64,000 bases of DNA from Echinococcus granulosus. Taxonomy: Eukaryota > Platyhelminthes > Cestoda > Cyclophyllidea > Taeniidae. Position 1 is the first letter of the stretch; the number at the start of each line of letters is the position of its first letter. The notes under the pieces are model-generated. The model saw only the letters and a program-made list of their open reading frames with translations. It searched no databases and was not told the origin of the DNA. Location of the stretch: assembly GCF_000524195.1 (NCBI RefSeq), contig NW_020170402.1, positions 626,583 through 690,582 on the forward strand. Reading direction: 5' to 3'. Below are positions 35,901 to 47,788 of this stretch, in pieces. Both the position numbers and the translations under genes were made by a program.

Positions 35901-38900
35901 CTCGTCACAGCTCTTGTGGGCACGTTCTAGTCTGTCAGATCGGCGGTGTGATTATTTACCTAACAGCTTCAAATGAGTGCTTTTTGAACCTTTAGATAAC
36001 TCACCCAATATTTTACGGCTATTACTCATAGTTGATCCGCCTTTTTCAGTGTTAATTATAGTAGCTACACCCCTATCCCCTTTGCATCTTCAACCTTCAT
36101 TGAACGTAACCGAACGTCACGATTAGCATTTTGCTGTCAGAGGTTTTCAGGTGGTGCAAAAACTTGACTAATGTATACTTAATCGCCATCATCCCAGTGA
36201 TTGGTTTTTTAAAAACTTTTATTTCCATTCTGTGTGCTCTACAAAGGGATTGGAAGGAATTGGTTGAAAATTGTTTTGTTGGTCTCAGGGTATGAAAAGC
36301 TCCTGAAGCATTTTAATGCGTAACTTACTACGCAATTTTACTCGTCAAAGCCTCAGGTGCTATGGTTGCGTTGACCCCTTTTGCTCCAGACCTTATCAAT
36401 CCCTCTTGTTCTGTTACACCAAAGAAACGTATTTGATAAACTTGGAAGACTTTCGGTTCCTGTTGGATCAGCGCTAGGTCTGATTACTTGTCTGTTTTCC
36501 TGTGCCGTGGTACGCACCTTGGGTCTGTCCTTCCTGTCTTCCAATCCCTTCGGTGGCTTCATTTCAGCATATAGTAGAATTTACCCAACTTCCCGACAAA
36601 GTCATTTTTGATTGATTTGATTAGAGTTTCACAATCCGCTCTCCGTTAAGTACAGCTGCTTTGTTCCGTCAAAGTGTGGTTTCAGCGAATAAGTTCATCG
36701 TTTTCGCTATGCCACTTTAACAATTGATTTTGCTCGTACCCGGATGCTGCATCACAACAGTCGACGCCATTCGCTGTTTTTATGGAACCGTTTAGACAGC
36801 AGTTGTGTGCTAATTCCAATTTTGTCGAGCGTGAAGGGATGATTTCATGTGAGGTTACCTGTGTGTTTTCCACCTTGCACCTCACTCTTGGCGCTTGTTA
36901 CATGTGGGCTGTGACCTAACATGAAAGAAGAAAGAACATGTGTTCTCTTTCTGCTCCGTTCGCTTCACTTTTTTTGTCCATCAGATGAGGCCATTTAATA
37001 GCAATTTGCATTTGGACAACCTGGCAGTGGCTGTAGTCCTGTCTGCATTTAGCGTCCCAAGTCATACATGAGGGCATTGTAAGTTCCATCACTGTGACGA
37101 GTTGTTAGTAATCTAGAGAAGCGTTGAGAGACTATTTAAATAGGTACAGTATCGCAGAGGCTAAAGAAACCGTTGTTGCTTAAGTGTTGTTGTTGGCTCA
37201 CATCACTTTTAGGTTGAAATTCTCGCCAAGTGCCAGGGCGAAACGGAGTTTACGAAGAAGACGGTGTGCAAGGAACATCCTGTTGGTGGGAAAATTGAAT
37301 ATCGGGTCTCTGTAACTCCCACTCGATGCTTTTCTGGCAAGAAGGAGGTGATTCTCAAAATGGTGGCCTTGGAGGAACAGGTTAGTAACAACCCATGCAA
37401 AGGCTGAAATAACTGTCTCCGTAGTACGCGAATTACACTTGAAGACGTCACTTTTTTCACTTCAATCTAGTCAACTAGTTGATTTTTGAATGGTCTCTTC
37501 TCTCCCCACAAATCAGGCCATGCTGGAAGTTACCTCCGCATGCCACTGCCCCGCCTGCGGCACCCCAACGGCCTCCTATCCAACCTCGCCACGTTGTCAA
37601 TATCACGGTTACCTGTTGTGCGGTGCCTGCGTCTGCGCCCCTCAGTACTCGGGCGAGTTCTGCGAGTGCTCTGCGGAGTCCTCGCAGCAGGAGGAGATCA
37701 TGTTGCAGCAGTGCACGCGTCCAGGGGACGATGTAGTGAGTTGATTTGCCTCTCTCATCACCCTCGACACCGAGATTGCACTACGGTTAGCGTCTTTACT
37801 GTATTAATGAGGGATAATTTGTAACGGGAGGAAAGACATCGTAGTTTAATTGTATTGGACCAATTTTGAGTGTTTCTCTCCTTCTGTTCCTTTCCCCCCT
37901 AGCCCTGTTCTGACCGTGGACGCTGCGTCTGCGGCCGATGCAAGTGCAACCTGGCACGCTATATGGGTCTCTACTGTGAATGCGACCGCCACGGCTGTAA
38001 ACGCGCCTTCGACGACAACCAGGTGTGCGGTGGGCCGCAGCGTGGGGAATGCCAGTGTGATGGAACTTGCAAATGCAAACCTGGCTACACCGGTGAACGT
38101 TGTGACTGCATCGACAGCAATGCCAACTGCTACGATCCCAACAACCCCGATGTGAGTTCTCCTGCCCTATCTAACCCTTGCAGCCTGTTGATGCGGTGCT
38201 CGAGTTAGCCCTTGGGGACATCATAACGCCATCAGATCTCTTTTACTTGAGCGTATCAAAATCTCGCACAAGACAGGAATAGTGATCATCGGGAAGCTGT
38301 TCTGTTCTGATACTGGCTGCGTATTTTGATCTTTTGGCAAGTGGAATAACCTTCCACAGTTCTCATCCCTTCCAAATCTTTGAGTTGTTAACTCCTTGCT
38401 TGGCAGGATACTAGTTCATGCTACTTTTGTCTGCTTAACTCGCAGTTGGCTTGATGGCCGATGGTGGCTGATTACTTGACCATGCAGGCTTATTGCATTT
38501 GTCACTAACATTTCTCCACCCGCGCCCATTTACATTCACCTGAACCAGTTGTGTTGTGCATCACTCCCTGCACAAAGCCCTCTGCGTGCTGTACACACTC
38601 GCGGGTATTAGTCTGTCAGTTCCACTCTACCTATTCATTTGATTTTTTGTCCTCGATGCATTAACCCTTATCTCCTCTCTTGAAACGATCTTCGTCTTGA
38701 AGTTCATCAAGCCCTCTAACTGTTGGTTTGTATTTTAAATGCCTCGACGTTGTGGAAGTCGTAGGAATTGTTAAGCTATTTTCATTCTCAGCTTAATCAG
38801 CTTTCACCGCAGTGTAGTGTCCGAGTTATTTCTGACGTCATTAAAAGGTTTTATTATATGCGTGCAGGGGGCAAAATCGGGTATCATCGCGATGATTTCA

Positions 38901-41900
38901 GTGCCATTGTCGCATTTCGTGTATTTAGGTGCCACTCCATAAGCTTCACATCCTTTGTTGAGCAAACGACATTGGAGCTCGTTTGAGAGGCATTGGTGAA
39001 GATCGTACGGCGTCATTATTACCGTCAGTTGCTTTATTTGACAACATGCGAAGTGTTTTGTACCAAAACTATGATCCGCCTTCAACTCTCCTTCCCGATG
39101 TGTTGCACTTTCGCTCCTATTCAGTCAGGTACCTTAGTTGGCTTCACCTCCTACAACACAGAGATGGGTGGGGTATTCAGACCACCTCTGACCCTCTCTT
39201 TACGTGTCACTGATCAAAGCATTGCGTGGATAAACGATTTCGGACTGTTCCATTCGACTCCCTCTCTCCCTTATTGGTCATCACAAAAAGTCGAGATCAG
39301 GGTGAATACCCAATTAGATGCAACCTTGAGGGGCCTTTTGTTGTAAGTCGTCATGGATACCTTCTTTCCCCACCCTGCTGCAGTATTTGTCCGGCGAAAA
39401 CCACTAATGGCCCTCCCGAATAGTTCCAAAGTTGCTTTTAAGTATGTTATGGGTAACTAGAGTCTAAAATACAAAATAATTCAAAGAGTACTGATCGAAT
39501 CGCGGAAGAGTGGGAGGTCCGATTATACCTTTTCAATCCCTATCATTTCACCGCAGTGGTCTGATTCGTACCTAGATGTTTGGATGTGTATGTGCAATTT
39601 CACCGACCTGTGCTGATTCATTTGTCCACCCAAATCCGTCACGCACTGGCGATAAACGCTTAACTATAATGATTGGTGGTGGTGGGCGTTTTCCAACTAG
39701 CCACTAAATATGAAGTGTTCGGTCTGGGGTCGATATGTTTTCTCCTAGCTGAATTTCCCCTGCAATATCAACTCCTAGCAGCCTCACCTGCAGTGGCAGC
39801 TGATGAATAAATCTGTTATACTTTCACTGTAACTTGCCTGCCATCTCTGCGCAACCTGTCTTCCCTCAGAAACTAACTTGTGATGGCGGCTGTTTTGTCA
39901 ATGCGCTTCTAGTCTCCCGACGCCTTCCGCCAAATTCATCCGGGTCAACGAAACTCCTGGTACACCGGGCTTGTGTATGTACTTTCCATTTAAACTCCCA
40001 CCTAGGTCACCGTTTTCAGTAAATGCTTTTTTTTTCACAGTGCCCTTCGTAGCAGAAGTCGATTTACCTGCGATAATTTTTCTTTCAGTTGTAGAAGTTA
40101 TTCCGAGTGGAATTCCCGAGTACGAACTTAGTTGGTTGTGGTAGACACATTACAACAACCGACTGGTCAGCATTGCAAAACGGGGTAATAATTGGCCTTT
40201 TTGACAACTAACTGTCGCGTTTGGACATTTGGGTATGATGCCTGGAAAATGACATTTTCACCCTCATTTTACTCTTCTCACGTGGCACTGCTGCGACTCG
40301 CTGTTGTCATGGCTTTCAGCAAGGGTATTCAGGCGAGCCAGTAAGGTGCGGTTTCTCCCTGCAAGCTCCCTCTTCTTTAAGTCATGTGACGACGGAATCT
40401 GATCAGCAGTAGTCATTTCTTGGATATCTCAGGCTTCTCATTTTCACTTCCACAATGCCATTCTTCTTCTTCTTCATCATCACCATCATCATCATCAGCA
40501 GCAGCAGCAGCAGCATTAAACTTAAGCTTCCCACTTGGCGGACTTCCTTTCAAGGTCAAAGTCGTTCGTCAACCTTTTGAACTCATTTTGGTGCTATTGG
40601 TTCCACAACGTGATTCACATCCGCGACTACTACTAGCGTTTAGTTTATCAATTTTTAATTTCATGGATCTTATTCTGCGGAAGACTGCCTCCTAAAATCC
40701 AACCAAAATCGAAATTATGCGTCCGAAATAGTGGCTGCTGTCGACACTTCTAAGTCTGGAGTAGTTACCTTGGTTTTTCAAGTACCATAACCCAGGTAAT
40801 GCCTTAACTGTGACTCCTCGGTGTGCAGTGGAAGTAATAAACCCCATCACATAGAGGGGAGCTTTACTACCTCTGCCTTAAGCCGCGTTTCCCTTGGCGT
40901 ACGGCCTGGCCGTGGCGATGACCATACGCGTATGCGCGTTTTATCATGCGGTCGTCATCCGCCCCTGAGTCCCACACCCATCTTACACGTCCTTGCGGAA
41001 TTGCTTGACATCCCCAACCGGTGAATTTGCTTGCCTGTATTTTGTGTCGGTTAATGAGGGAACGATGAACACTGGATTCCATCTTATCAAGACGGATCGA
41101 TGAATGACTGTATCCCTAGAGTGGTCGTTTTGGCAGCCAAGATCCCACATGATTTCGTCTTATCTGCTGTTAGACACCAAAAGCGTGGCCCCTATGTGAT
41201 TTTATTCTTTAGTAGGGAGGCGGTTGCTAAACCCATCACTCCTCCACTTCTCCCGTGCTTGCAAATCTCAAAGTAAACACCAAATTCTGATTAATTAGTA
41301 TCGATTGAAGGAGTCCGTCTGCCCACATGCCCAGCTAGGTGTCCGCCTTGACACATCATCTGATGTGGGCGTGGTTGGACCAGCTTTTTTCCGGAAAACA
41401 GTGCAGTGTAAATTAATAGGTGTTGGTGAACTCCGGTTGTACTCTCATGATTGCGGATGTTTCGTTGATTATGCTATTTCTAACTTGAAAACTATCAGTT
41501 CTTTTATTTCAGTACCCTTCCCTCTATTGGTCCGCTGTTTCTACTATTAATTATTTAAATAGTATAAGAAGTAATGGTTGTGCCTTTACTACAACTAGAA
41601 TTAAAAGCCCATTCACGTATGTAAATTACGAGCATCTGCAGTTGCCTTAGGGAAACATTTTGAGGTCCCCACTGCCTCAATTGTCAATTGTCACGACTGC
41701 AGTCCCAAATTTGCCACCTTTCCCCCGTCACCTTTCGCGCCTTCCTTTAGAAAGAATTGGGTAGTGCAATAATTCGAACCAGGCTATCGAATGCCTCACG
41801 AAGAAGTGAATGTCCTCCATAAGACTGCACTTTAACATCAAGCTACTGCAAATGCACTCCTTTATTCCTCCTTGAAAGTGCAATAGGCTGTAGAAGTCCT

Positions 41901-43075
41901 TTACCAGTTTCGTTCTGGTGTTGCAGAGGTGCTGAACGGCCAGAATCATACAACGCAGGCACTACCTTTTCCCCTTAGCATGGAAGTCGTAACAGTGTAG
42001 AGTAAATAAAGCCACTTTACCACTCGACTTACCTCAGGCATAACGATTAGAAAGCAGCCTAGCGGTTAGGATACACTTTTTAGTCTTCGCGATTGTGGAA
42101 TTCAGTTCCCTGAATGACGGAAGGGCTAGAATGTGTGACTGGTTTTGCGGCTGAATACAATACCAACAGTTAGGGGTAAGTATATGAACGAATCGGTAGC
42201 AACGCCAATTCCCATTCGCCTTATTATCTAATTAGGCATTTTTTCGCCGCTAGGGCCCAGCCTGCTCTGGCATGGGCGTCTGCGACTGTGGCCAGTGTTT
42301 TTGCAACTCCGGTCGTACCGGCCAGTTGTGCAACGAAGTGCAGGGTGGAGAGTCAGCGCTCTGCACCGATCGCGGTGTAGAGCAGTGTGTGTTGTGTCTG
42401 CGCCGTGAGATGCTTGGCACCGACGAGGTGAGAATAGCGGAGGAGGCAGAGAAGCGTCCGCCCACCGCCCCACCTGTGACTGTCAGCCCCGAGACCGTGG
42501 CCGCCTGTCACGCTGTTTGCAATACTACTGTCATCGATACGACCAAAGTGCAAATCATTGATGAGGTGGGGGAGGAGAGCAAAGATGTGGGCGAGGGAGG
42601 CGGAAGTGGTGGCGGCTCTGGCGGTGGATCTAATCTCTGCATCATCTACACGGAGGACTCATGCCGTGTGATGTTCAAGTACCGCTACTCGGATGCTGTA
42701 TACATTCATCGGAAGGTATTGAAGCTCTTTATGGTTGAGGTAGCTAAGATGGTGGATTTTTTCCCCCTCTCAAACTTCTTGCCTTTATTCCTCCTCTCAC
42801 AGGTTGACCTGAAAATCGTGCGCAAGAGCGAGTGCACCAAGACCACGGGCATCCTCTACATTATCCTTGGCGTGATTGCGGGCATTGTGTTGGGTGGCCT
42901 AATCCTCCTCCTCATTTACAAACTCGTTATCACCATCGACGACCGTCGTGAATTGGCCAAGTTCAAGATGCACAATGAGAATGTGCACTGGGAGATGGCG
43001 GAGAATCCGATCTTTGAACCGCCCACCACGCGTGTCATGAATCCCACCTTCAATGACGACGCCGCCTTGGAGTAA
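32955..43075 (+). CDS. ITGB: Integrin beta subunit, complete
   Basis: Type I membrane adhesion receptor that pairs with an alpha chain to link matrix and actin. Exons: 32955-33216, 33288-33709, 33786-34064, 35088-35306, 37213-37380, 37517-37735, 37903-38151, 42254-42715, 42803-43075. They total 2553 nt, 850 aa, all phases consistent. Order: signal peptide (1-24), PSI domain (27-75), hybrid/beta-I domain with MIDAS-like DQSYT (133-137) and GNLDSPEGG, four Cys-rich I-EGF modules (exons 6-8), beta-tail, one TM helix (about 775-799), and a tail starting DDRRELAKF. The start was set at ATG 32955 because it places the signal peptide correctly. The tail has NPIF (828-831) and NPTF (840-843) in place of NPxY. 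A GGGSGGGSGGGS-like linker sits at 720-732. The last intron (87 nt) is open in frame. Intron 7 is 4.1 kb, intron 4 is 1.9 kb, and several others are below 160 nt. Confidence 0.96.
38152..42253 (+). other. Large integrin-beta intron 7 with no nested gene seen
   Basis: 4.1 kb between the donor gtgagt at 38152 and the acceptor at 42253. Open frames within it (for example 38993-39346, 40420-40695, 40821-41024) have no domains or splice support. It contains the compound trinucleotide repeat listed separately. Confidence 0.5.
40461..40515 (+). repeat. Compound trinucleotide microsatellite
   Basis: (ttc)n followed by (atc)n followed by (agc)n, each five or so units, inside integrin intron 7. The Ser/Ala-run frame over it is a repeat translation, not a gene. 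Confidence 0.8.
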
Positions 43076-43684
43076 CATGCTGCAATTTTGTGCTTTTCCT
43101 CCCAGTCCTACCCTTCCTGTTTTAGTTCTGGCGCTCTTTTCTTCTGCTTGCGACAACCATCCTCGCCCTCGCTCCCCTCCCCTTAGTAATATTTCGTGTG
43201 ACAGCACGCAATCTCACACATCGCTGGCATACGTGGACTTATGTACTAATTCTTTCTAATGAACACACCTATTATTTCATTTCTAATAGGAATATACACA
43301 TGCACATACCCGTGCGAGCCTTTCGACTGATGTGATGGTGTGGTGTTATTCCCCATTTTGGTAGTCGCCGGCTTGACAAGTTGGAAGTGCCACTTTCGTG
43401 CCTTATTATTCCCGAGGTTTTGAGCCTCAAGTGACACCAGTTTTTCCACTGGCTAACTGTTTAGTGCGTTTCCTCATTCAGCCCTTATTTGCAGTTTGAG
43501 CTGAGCCAAACCTTGCTGGAAGTTTGGCGGTCCTTCCGTTCTTTATAGCGGTTAGATTTCATTTCTGTTTGTCACATGCGATTTCGGATGGTTGACTTAT
43601 TTCTAACTCCCAATCAACTAGATAGACAGTCAAAATTTGGACTAATCTCAGAATCAGCATTACTTTCGCACCTGCCAATAGGAA

Positions 43685-44531
43685 ATGAACAGGTTGTCTC
43701 AGCTGCTTGCTTCTCGACTCTCGTTGGTTCACCGTGGTCATCGCTCCTACCGATTCATTCCCAGTAAACCCGTGTGGCGTTGGCATGACGTAAGTGAAGT
43801 ACCGCCGTTCCGTGAACTAGCTGAATGATGTAACCCACCTTTTAGGACAGGAGCCCATGCTCGGACAGCGCTATCTTCACTATCCCGCCCGAAGAAATCC
43901 CCCCACGCATCGAACTGGACGACCAGACGCTAAAACTACTCGAACGACTGAGTTTGGTCAACTTCAATGAAGAGGTGTGTGTGTGTGTATATTTGAGCCA
44001 TTCGAAGGTTACATTCAACACTATTTGGAATATTCTCGCCAATAATCCACGATATACTGTCGCCTTAACCAGGCTTCAAAATTGATCTGATATCTCGAAT
44101 GTTGATTTCCCGCTTGAGCAGAGTCAATATTTTTGTGCATCTGATTAAGGTTTCCAACAGTTCTATTTCTAGCCTCCTGATTCGGCTTCTTCTTCCTCCT
44201 TCACTCATTTTAGACAACAAAGACAATCGTGGAGGAAGCCATCCACTTTGCCGACTGCCTCCTTACTCCAGTGGTCTTCAGAGGTTGCGCTACCAGGGCG
44301 ACAGTGGAGCCGATGATTAGTCTACTGGGTGAGAAGGACTGGGAGCCGGTAGAGGTGGTGGCGGAGGATTGGACGGAGGGGGGAAAGGAAGGGAGTGATC
44401 CTATTGCCGTCACCGCTGCGCACATTCTGCACCATGCCGCAGTCACCTGGGAGAACTACTTTGTCGCACCGCCTAGCAATCAGCCCATCCATCCCGAGCT
44501 GGATGGAAAGGCCAAGTCTTTGGATGGTTGA
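43685..44531 (+). CDS. GATC: Mitochondrial glutamyl-tRNA(Gln) amidotransferase subunit C
   Basis: GatC is the small scaffold subunit of the GatCAB complex, which converts Glu-tRNA(Gln) to Gln-tRNA(Gln) in mitochondria. Exons: 43685-43789, 43846-43974, 44214-44531. They total 552 nt, 183 aa, phases consistent. The N-terminal 35 residues are Arg/Ser/Leu-rich without acidic residues (MNRLSQLLASRLSLVHRGHR), a good mitochondrial presequence. The GatC core follows: LDDQTLKLLERLSLVNFNEE, then IVEEAIHFADCL, then VEPM, and a C-terminal AAVTWENYFVAPPSNQP resembling the family's asparagine/'yFvvP' end. The gene starts 610 bp after the integrin-beta stop on the same strand. An acceptor-like sequence (gccaatag) ends 3 nt before the ATG. 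Confidence 0.85.
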
Positions 44532-45132
44532 GCTGGAGACTATTGTTTCTGTAAATTTGCAGAGCCTATCCTCTTTCTTTGCCTCTGTACTACCTTCTTC
44601 CATTAGGTCTGGGCTATCGTTTCTTTTCGATCGTAGTGGCTATATGCGTCTGCTGTAATTGAATGACCAAGTTAGAGCCTAAAACCGTAAACATCACTGC
44701 GCATTCCACTACCTCTGTGTTATGCCATCATATGAGGACAAATTAGCTTCGAGGAGGCTCTTTATCGGTGTTTACAGTTTCTGCTTACTGGGTCCCGACT
44801 TACCTTTAAATGGTCTGACGTTGATGGGAAAGTGGGGAAGACTCTTCTAGATTTTCTTCAGAATAGTCTGCGTGGATTCGCAAAGTGTGAGTTCTTTTAC
44901 CCCTGTTGAAATTGAAGGAATGACTCTTGCCTTAACCTCACTTTCATTAGAAAATAAGTAACTAAAATTAATGTTTGCCAAGTGCTTAGGTGTACTAATT
45001 TATTACAAAATAGCGTACCATTCTCGACTATATGATAGAAAGATTTCGCCAAAGTTTGGATTCTGAGGCGGGCTCTGCATTCACAATTGATACTCCCGTT
45101 TGAGTAAAGCTTGTAGCTTTCAATACATGGTT
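44532..45132. other. Intergenic after GatC
   Basis: Includes the GatC 3' flank, AT-rich, no recognised gene. An inverted 'aatcaa/tttatt' region near 45130 probably serves the leftward exon at 45133-45473. Confidence 0.4.
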
Positions 45133-45473
45133 TTAATAAACAAAGAATACAATAAATGCATCAGTCCTTCGTCCTCCTATGGAGGAGCATCGTGATCCAT
45201 TCCAGAGCGCAGCTCTAGAGAAAAAAGGCGGAATTACAGAAATAAGGAGTAAGCTACTACCGGCGACTAATCGTCTGGTCATTCTTCGTGTGGTGGCTGA
45301 TGCGGTGGTGGTCCCTGTATCCATTGTAGACCTCACCTCCTTACTATCCATTTGCTGTTGCTGCTGATGGTGTTGATGCTGCACCTCATTCTCCTGGAGG
45401 TACTTCTGGAAGCGTTTGCACGTGTCGGGGGGCAGATAGAGTCGTGTCAATGGCCGATTTTGCATACTGCGAT
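45133..45473 (-). CDS. Unassigned exon with His/Gln-rich segment
   Basis: A good acceptor (ctttcaccag) precedes an open frame whose first 25 residues look well conserved in composition (LTRLYLPPDTCKRFQKYLQ). A His/Gln tract and a Ser/Thr-rich stretch follow. Possible internal donors (GGAG, gtgagg near 45337, and a gtaagg just before it) suggest the exon may end there and the later residues be intronic. If not, the frame runs to a stop at 45133. I do not recognise a family and found no upstream exon. Confidence 0.4.
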
Positions 45474-47128
45474 CTGGTGAAAGTAAGGAGTATTACGGGC
45501 TAGAGAAAAATCCTAATCCCCTCTAGATCAAGGCAAACATATACAAGGGCAAAACCTAACACCACTTTTTTCAAAGGTTTTCATCTACTCGGGTGAGGCC
45601 TAAATGTAGGCGAAAGCAAGATAATGCAGTCTTGTGGCTATTAATGTGGGGCTTTTAGGACAGATTCGGATGGTACACTTACCAACGCTATGACCATTAC
45701 AGGTCATTTCTTATCGTATGAATTCTTATACCACACTTGGTGTACGGTACCAAGTCATGCCCAACAAAAAGGTGCTTACCTAGGTGTGTACAGAACGGGC
45801 AAAATATGGAAGCTTAAAACAATTTTCGCTTCACTCACTACGTTTAAGAACCTATTTCAGACAAAAACCCACCAGTAGAATTAAGATGGCATTCAAACGC
45901 TGACCAGATAAGATAAGTGAGTGAACCCAAATATGATGAACTTGATGCGGCTAGAATGTAAGACGAGACAAGTTTTCAAGGAAAATGAGGATCCAACACA
46001 TGATTAACAACAAATAAAATTCATTTTAATCGTAGTTCCTTCCAGTTTGCCAATGAACCGCACACTAGGGAGATAAAATGTGAGTTTTTAGAACCAGATG
46101 TATAAAACGCTAACGTACACACGAAGTTCGAATCCAATGTAGATGGAGAGAGGGTGGACGCGTGCTACTAGCTGACTATACGGCTTACGACCAAGTAGGC
46201 CATGGATTCAATAGTAGCATAAAGTAGAAATGATGGAAATTTTTAACAAGCAGGAACTAGTTTGGAACCATCTAGAAGTGGCTTTTTATTTGGTTTATCA
46301 TTCAAACCCTGCTGCAGAGACTATACTGTAATACCTATGTTGTTTTAATGCACCTTCCAAATAGGGGGCAATCTAAAAATACAAGTCTGGTGACATGAGT
46401 GCCCTCTCCCGTGCCTGTTGATTGCCATTCCTCCCCTTCTTAAATACTGTACTTTCCCTCTCAATCTTCTCCTCTTTAATAAATATGTCTGAATTGAATC
46501 AACCGGGCTCTTCTGAGAACGCTGGGAGCAGGGGAGTGGAGACCGGTGGGTCCCGCCCTGCAATACCTGCTTGACGCCCTGGAAAAGAGGTTGGGATCAA
46601 CGCAGTTTAAGTGGTGGGTCATGACCTCAGGAGCCGTTAGTAGCTTCGGAGAATTCGCAAGTGCTTTAAGGTCTTAGCAATAAGGTTCTAAAATCATAGG
46701 CGCTTCAGAGGTAATTTAATCACACAATATTCAAACAGGGGTGGGGATGAGTTCACCCTCAACGTCGGAATTCAAATTCAATTCAAAATATTAGCATTTA
46801 ATTTTTGTCATAGGCATGCAGTGTTTTTGCTTTAGTTTTAAGGTCAAAAGAATACATTTGTCATTATTTTTGACACCAAGGCTTGGCTAATAATAGTTCG
46901 TTTTTTATGCTTTTTTATGCCAATCTATTGTGTTAGTGGCGCGCCTTATTTGGTTGTCTTTGTTAGTTTAGGTATGGCTTCGTTCCTGTGCGAATTCGAC
47001 CATATTGTATGCTCATGATGCTTTGGTAGCGTATTCGCCAAGCCCTTATGAACTGTCTTTAGGAATCAGTGAAATCTCGAACTATTTTGTTGTTCTATGT
47101 TAGTTCTGCTATAATTCGTTTTGCAGTC
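45474..47128. other. Intergenic, nothing recognised
   Basis: AT-rich. The frames at 45690-45878 (+) and 46345-46563 (-) have no domains. The right end is the promoter side of the LAP1-like gene. Confidence 0.4.
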
Positions 47129-47748
47129 ATGCCTATCCGCAAACGAAAACCCTTTGAACCGGGACGATGTCTTGGTCCTGTTTTCTCTGAGCGACTGTGC
47201 AAATTGGAGGCGATCAAGCAGCAACTTCTGGAATTGGACAATCGCCTCAAAATGGAAATGCTCGTCTTACGTGAACTTTCTGGTAATCCAGTCAATGTGA
47301 ATGAGAAACTCGACGGTTTTGTTGCCAAAATGTCCAAATCGCTGATGTCGGAAGTTGTGAGTTTTCTGAGACCGTGAAAGTTCCTAGAGATACTTCTATC
47401 TTTTGATTGCTTGCTTTTTGGACTTTTATGCAGACAGAAATTTGCATCCTGTTGTTAGACTTTAGGCCATGACCCCTTTCTTGCTTTGGTTTGAATTTGG
47501 CAGTCAATTTTTATCTACGTATTACTTTTAGTGGTTTTCTAGTAGTATTTGTGGATGTTCTATTTTTTTCAGTTATCTAGTAGTATTGCACAAAACACTC
47601 TAACACCGCGTGTGCAGTCATCTCCTGATGTCCCAGATCACTCGACTGAGGAGCAGAATAAAATTTTCCCGACGAGGATTTTTCTATTGCCAAAGAATCC
47701 CTCAGCTCCGCCTTCTACTTCTGCTACTCCTCCGCTACCACTATTACA

Positions 47749-47788
<40 letters not shown>

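Noticed and set aside
40420..40695. Ser/Ala-run open frame in integrin intron 7
   Set aside because: It is the translation of the compound trinucleotide repeat, without splice support.
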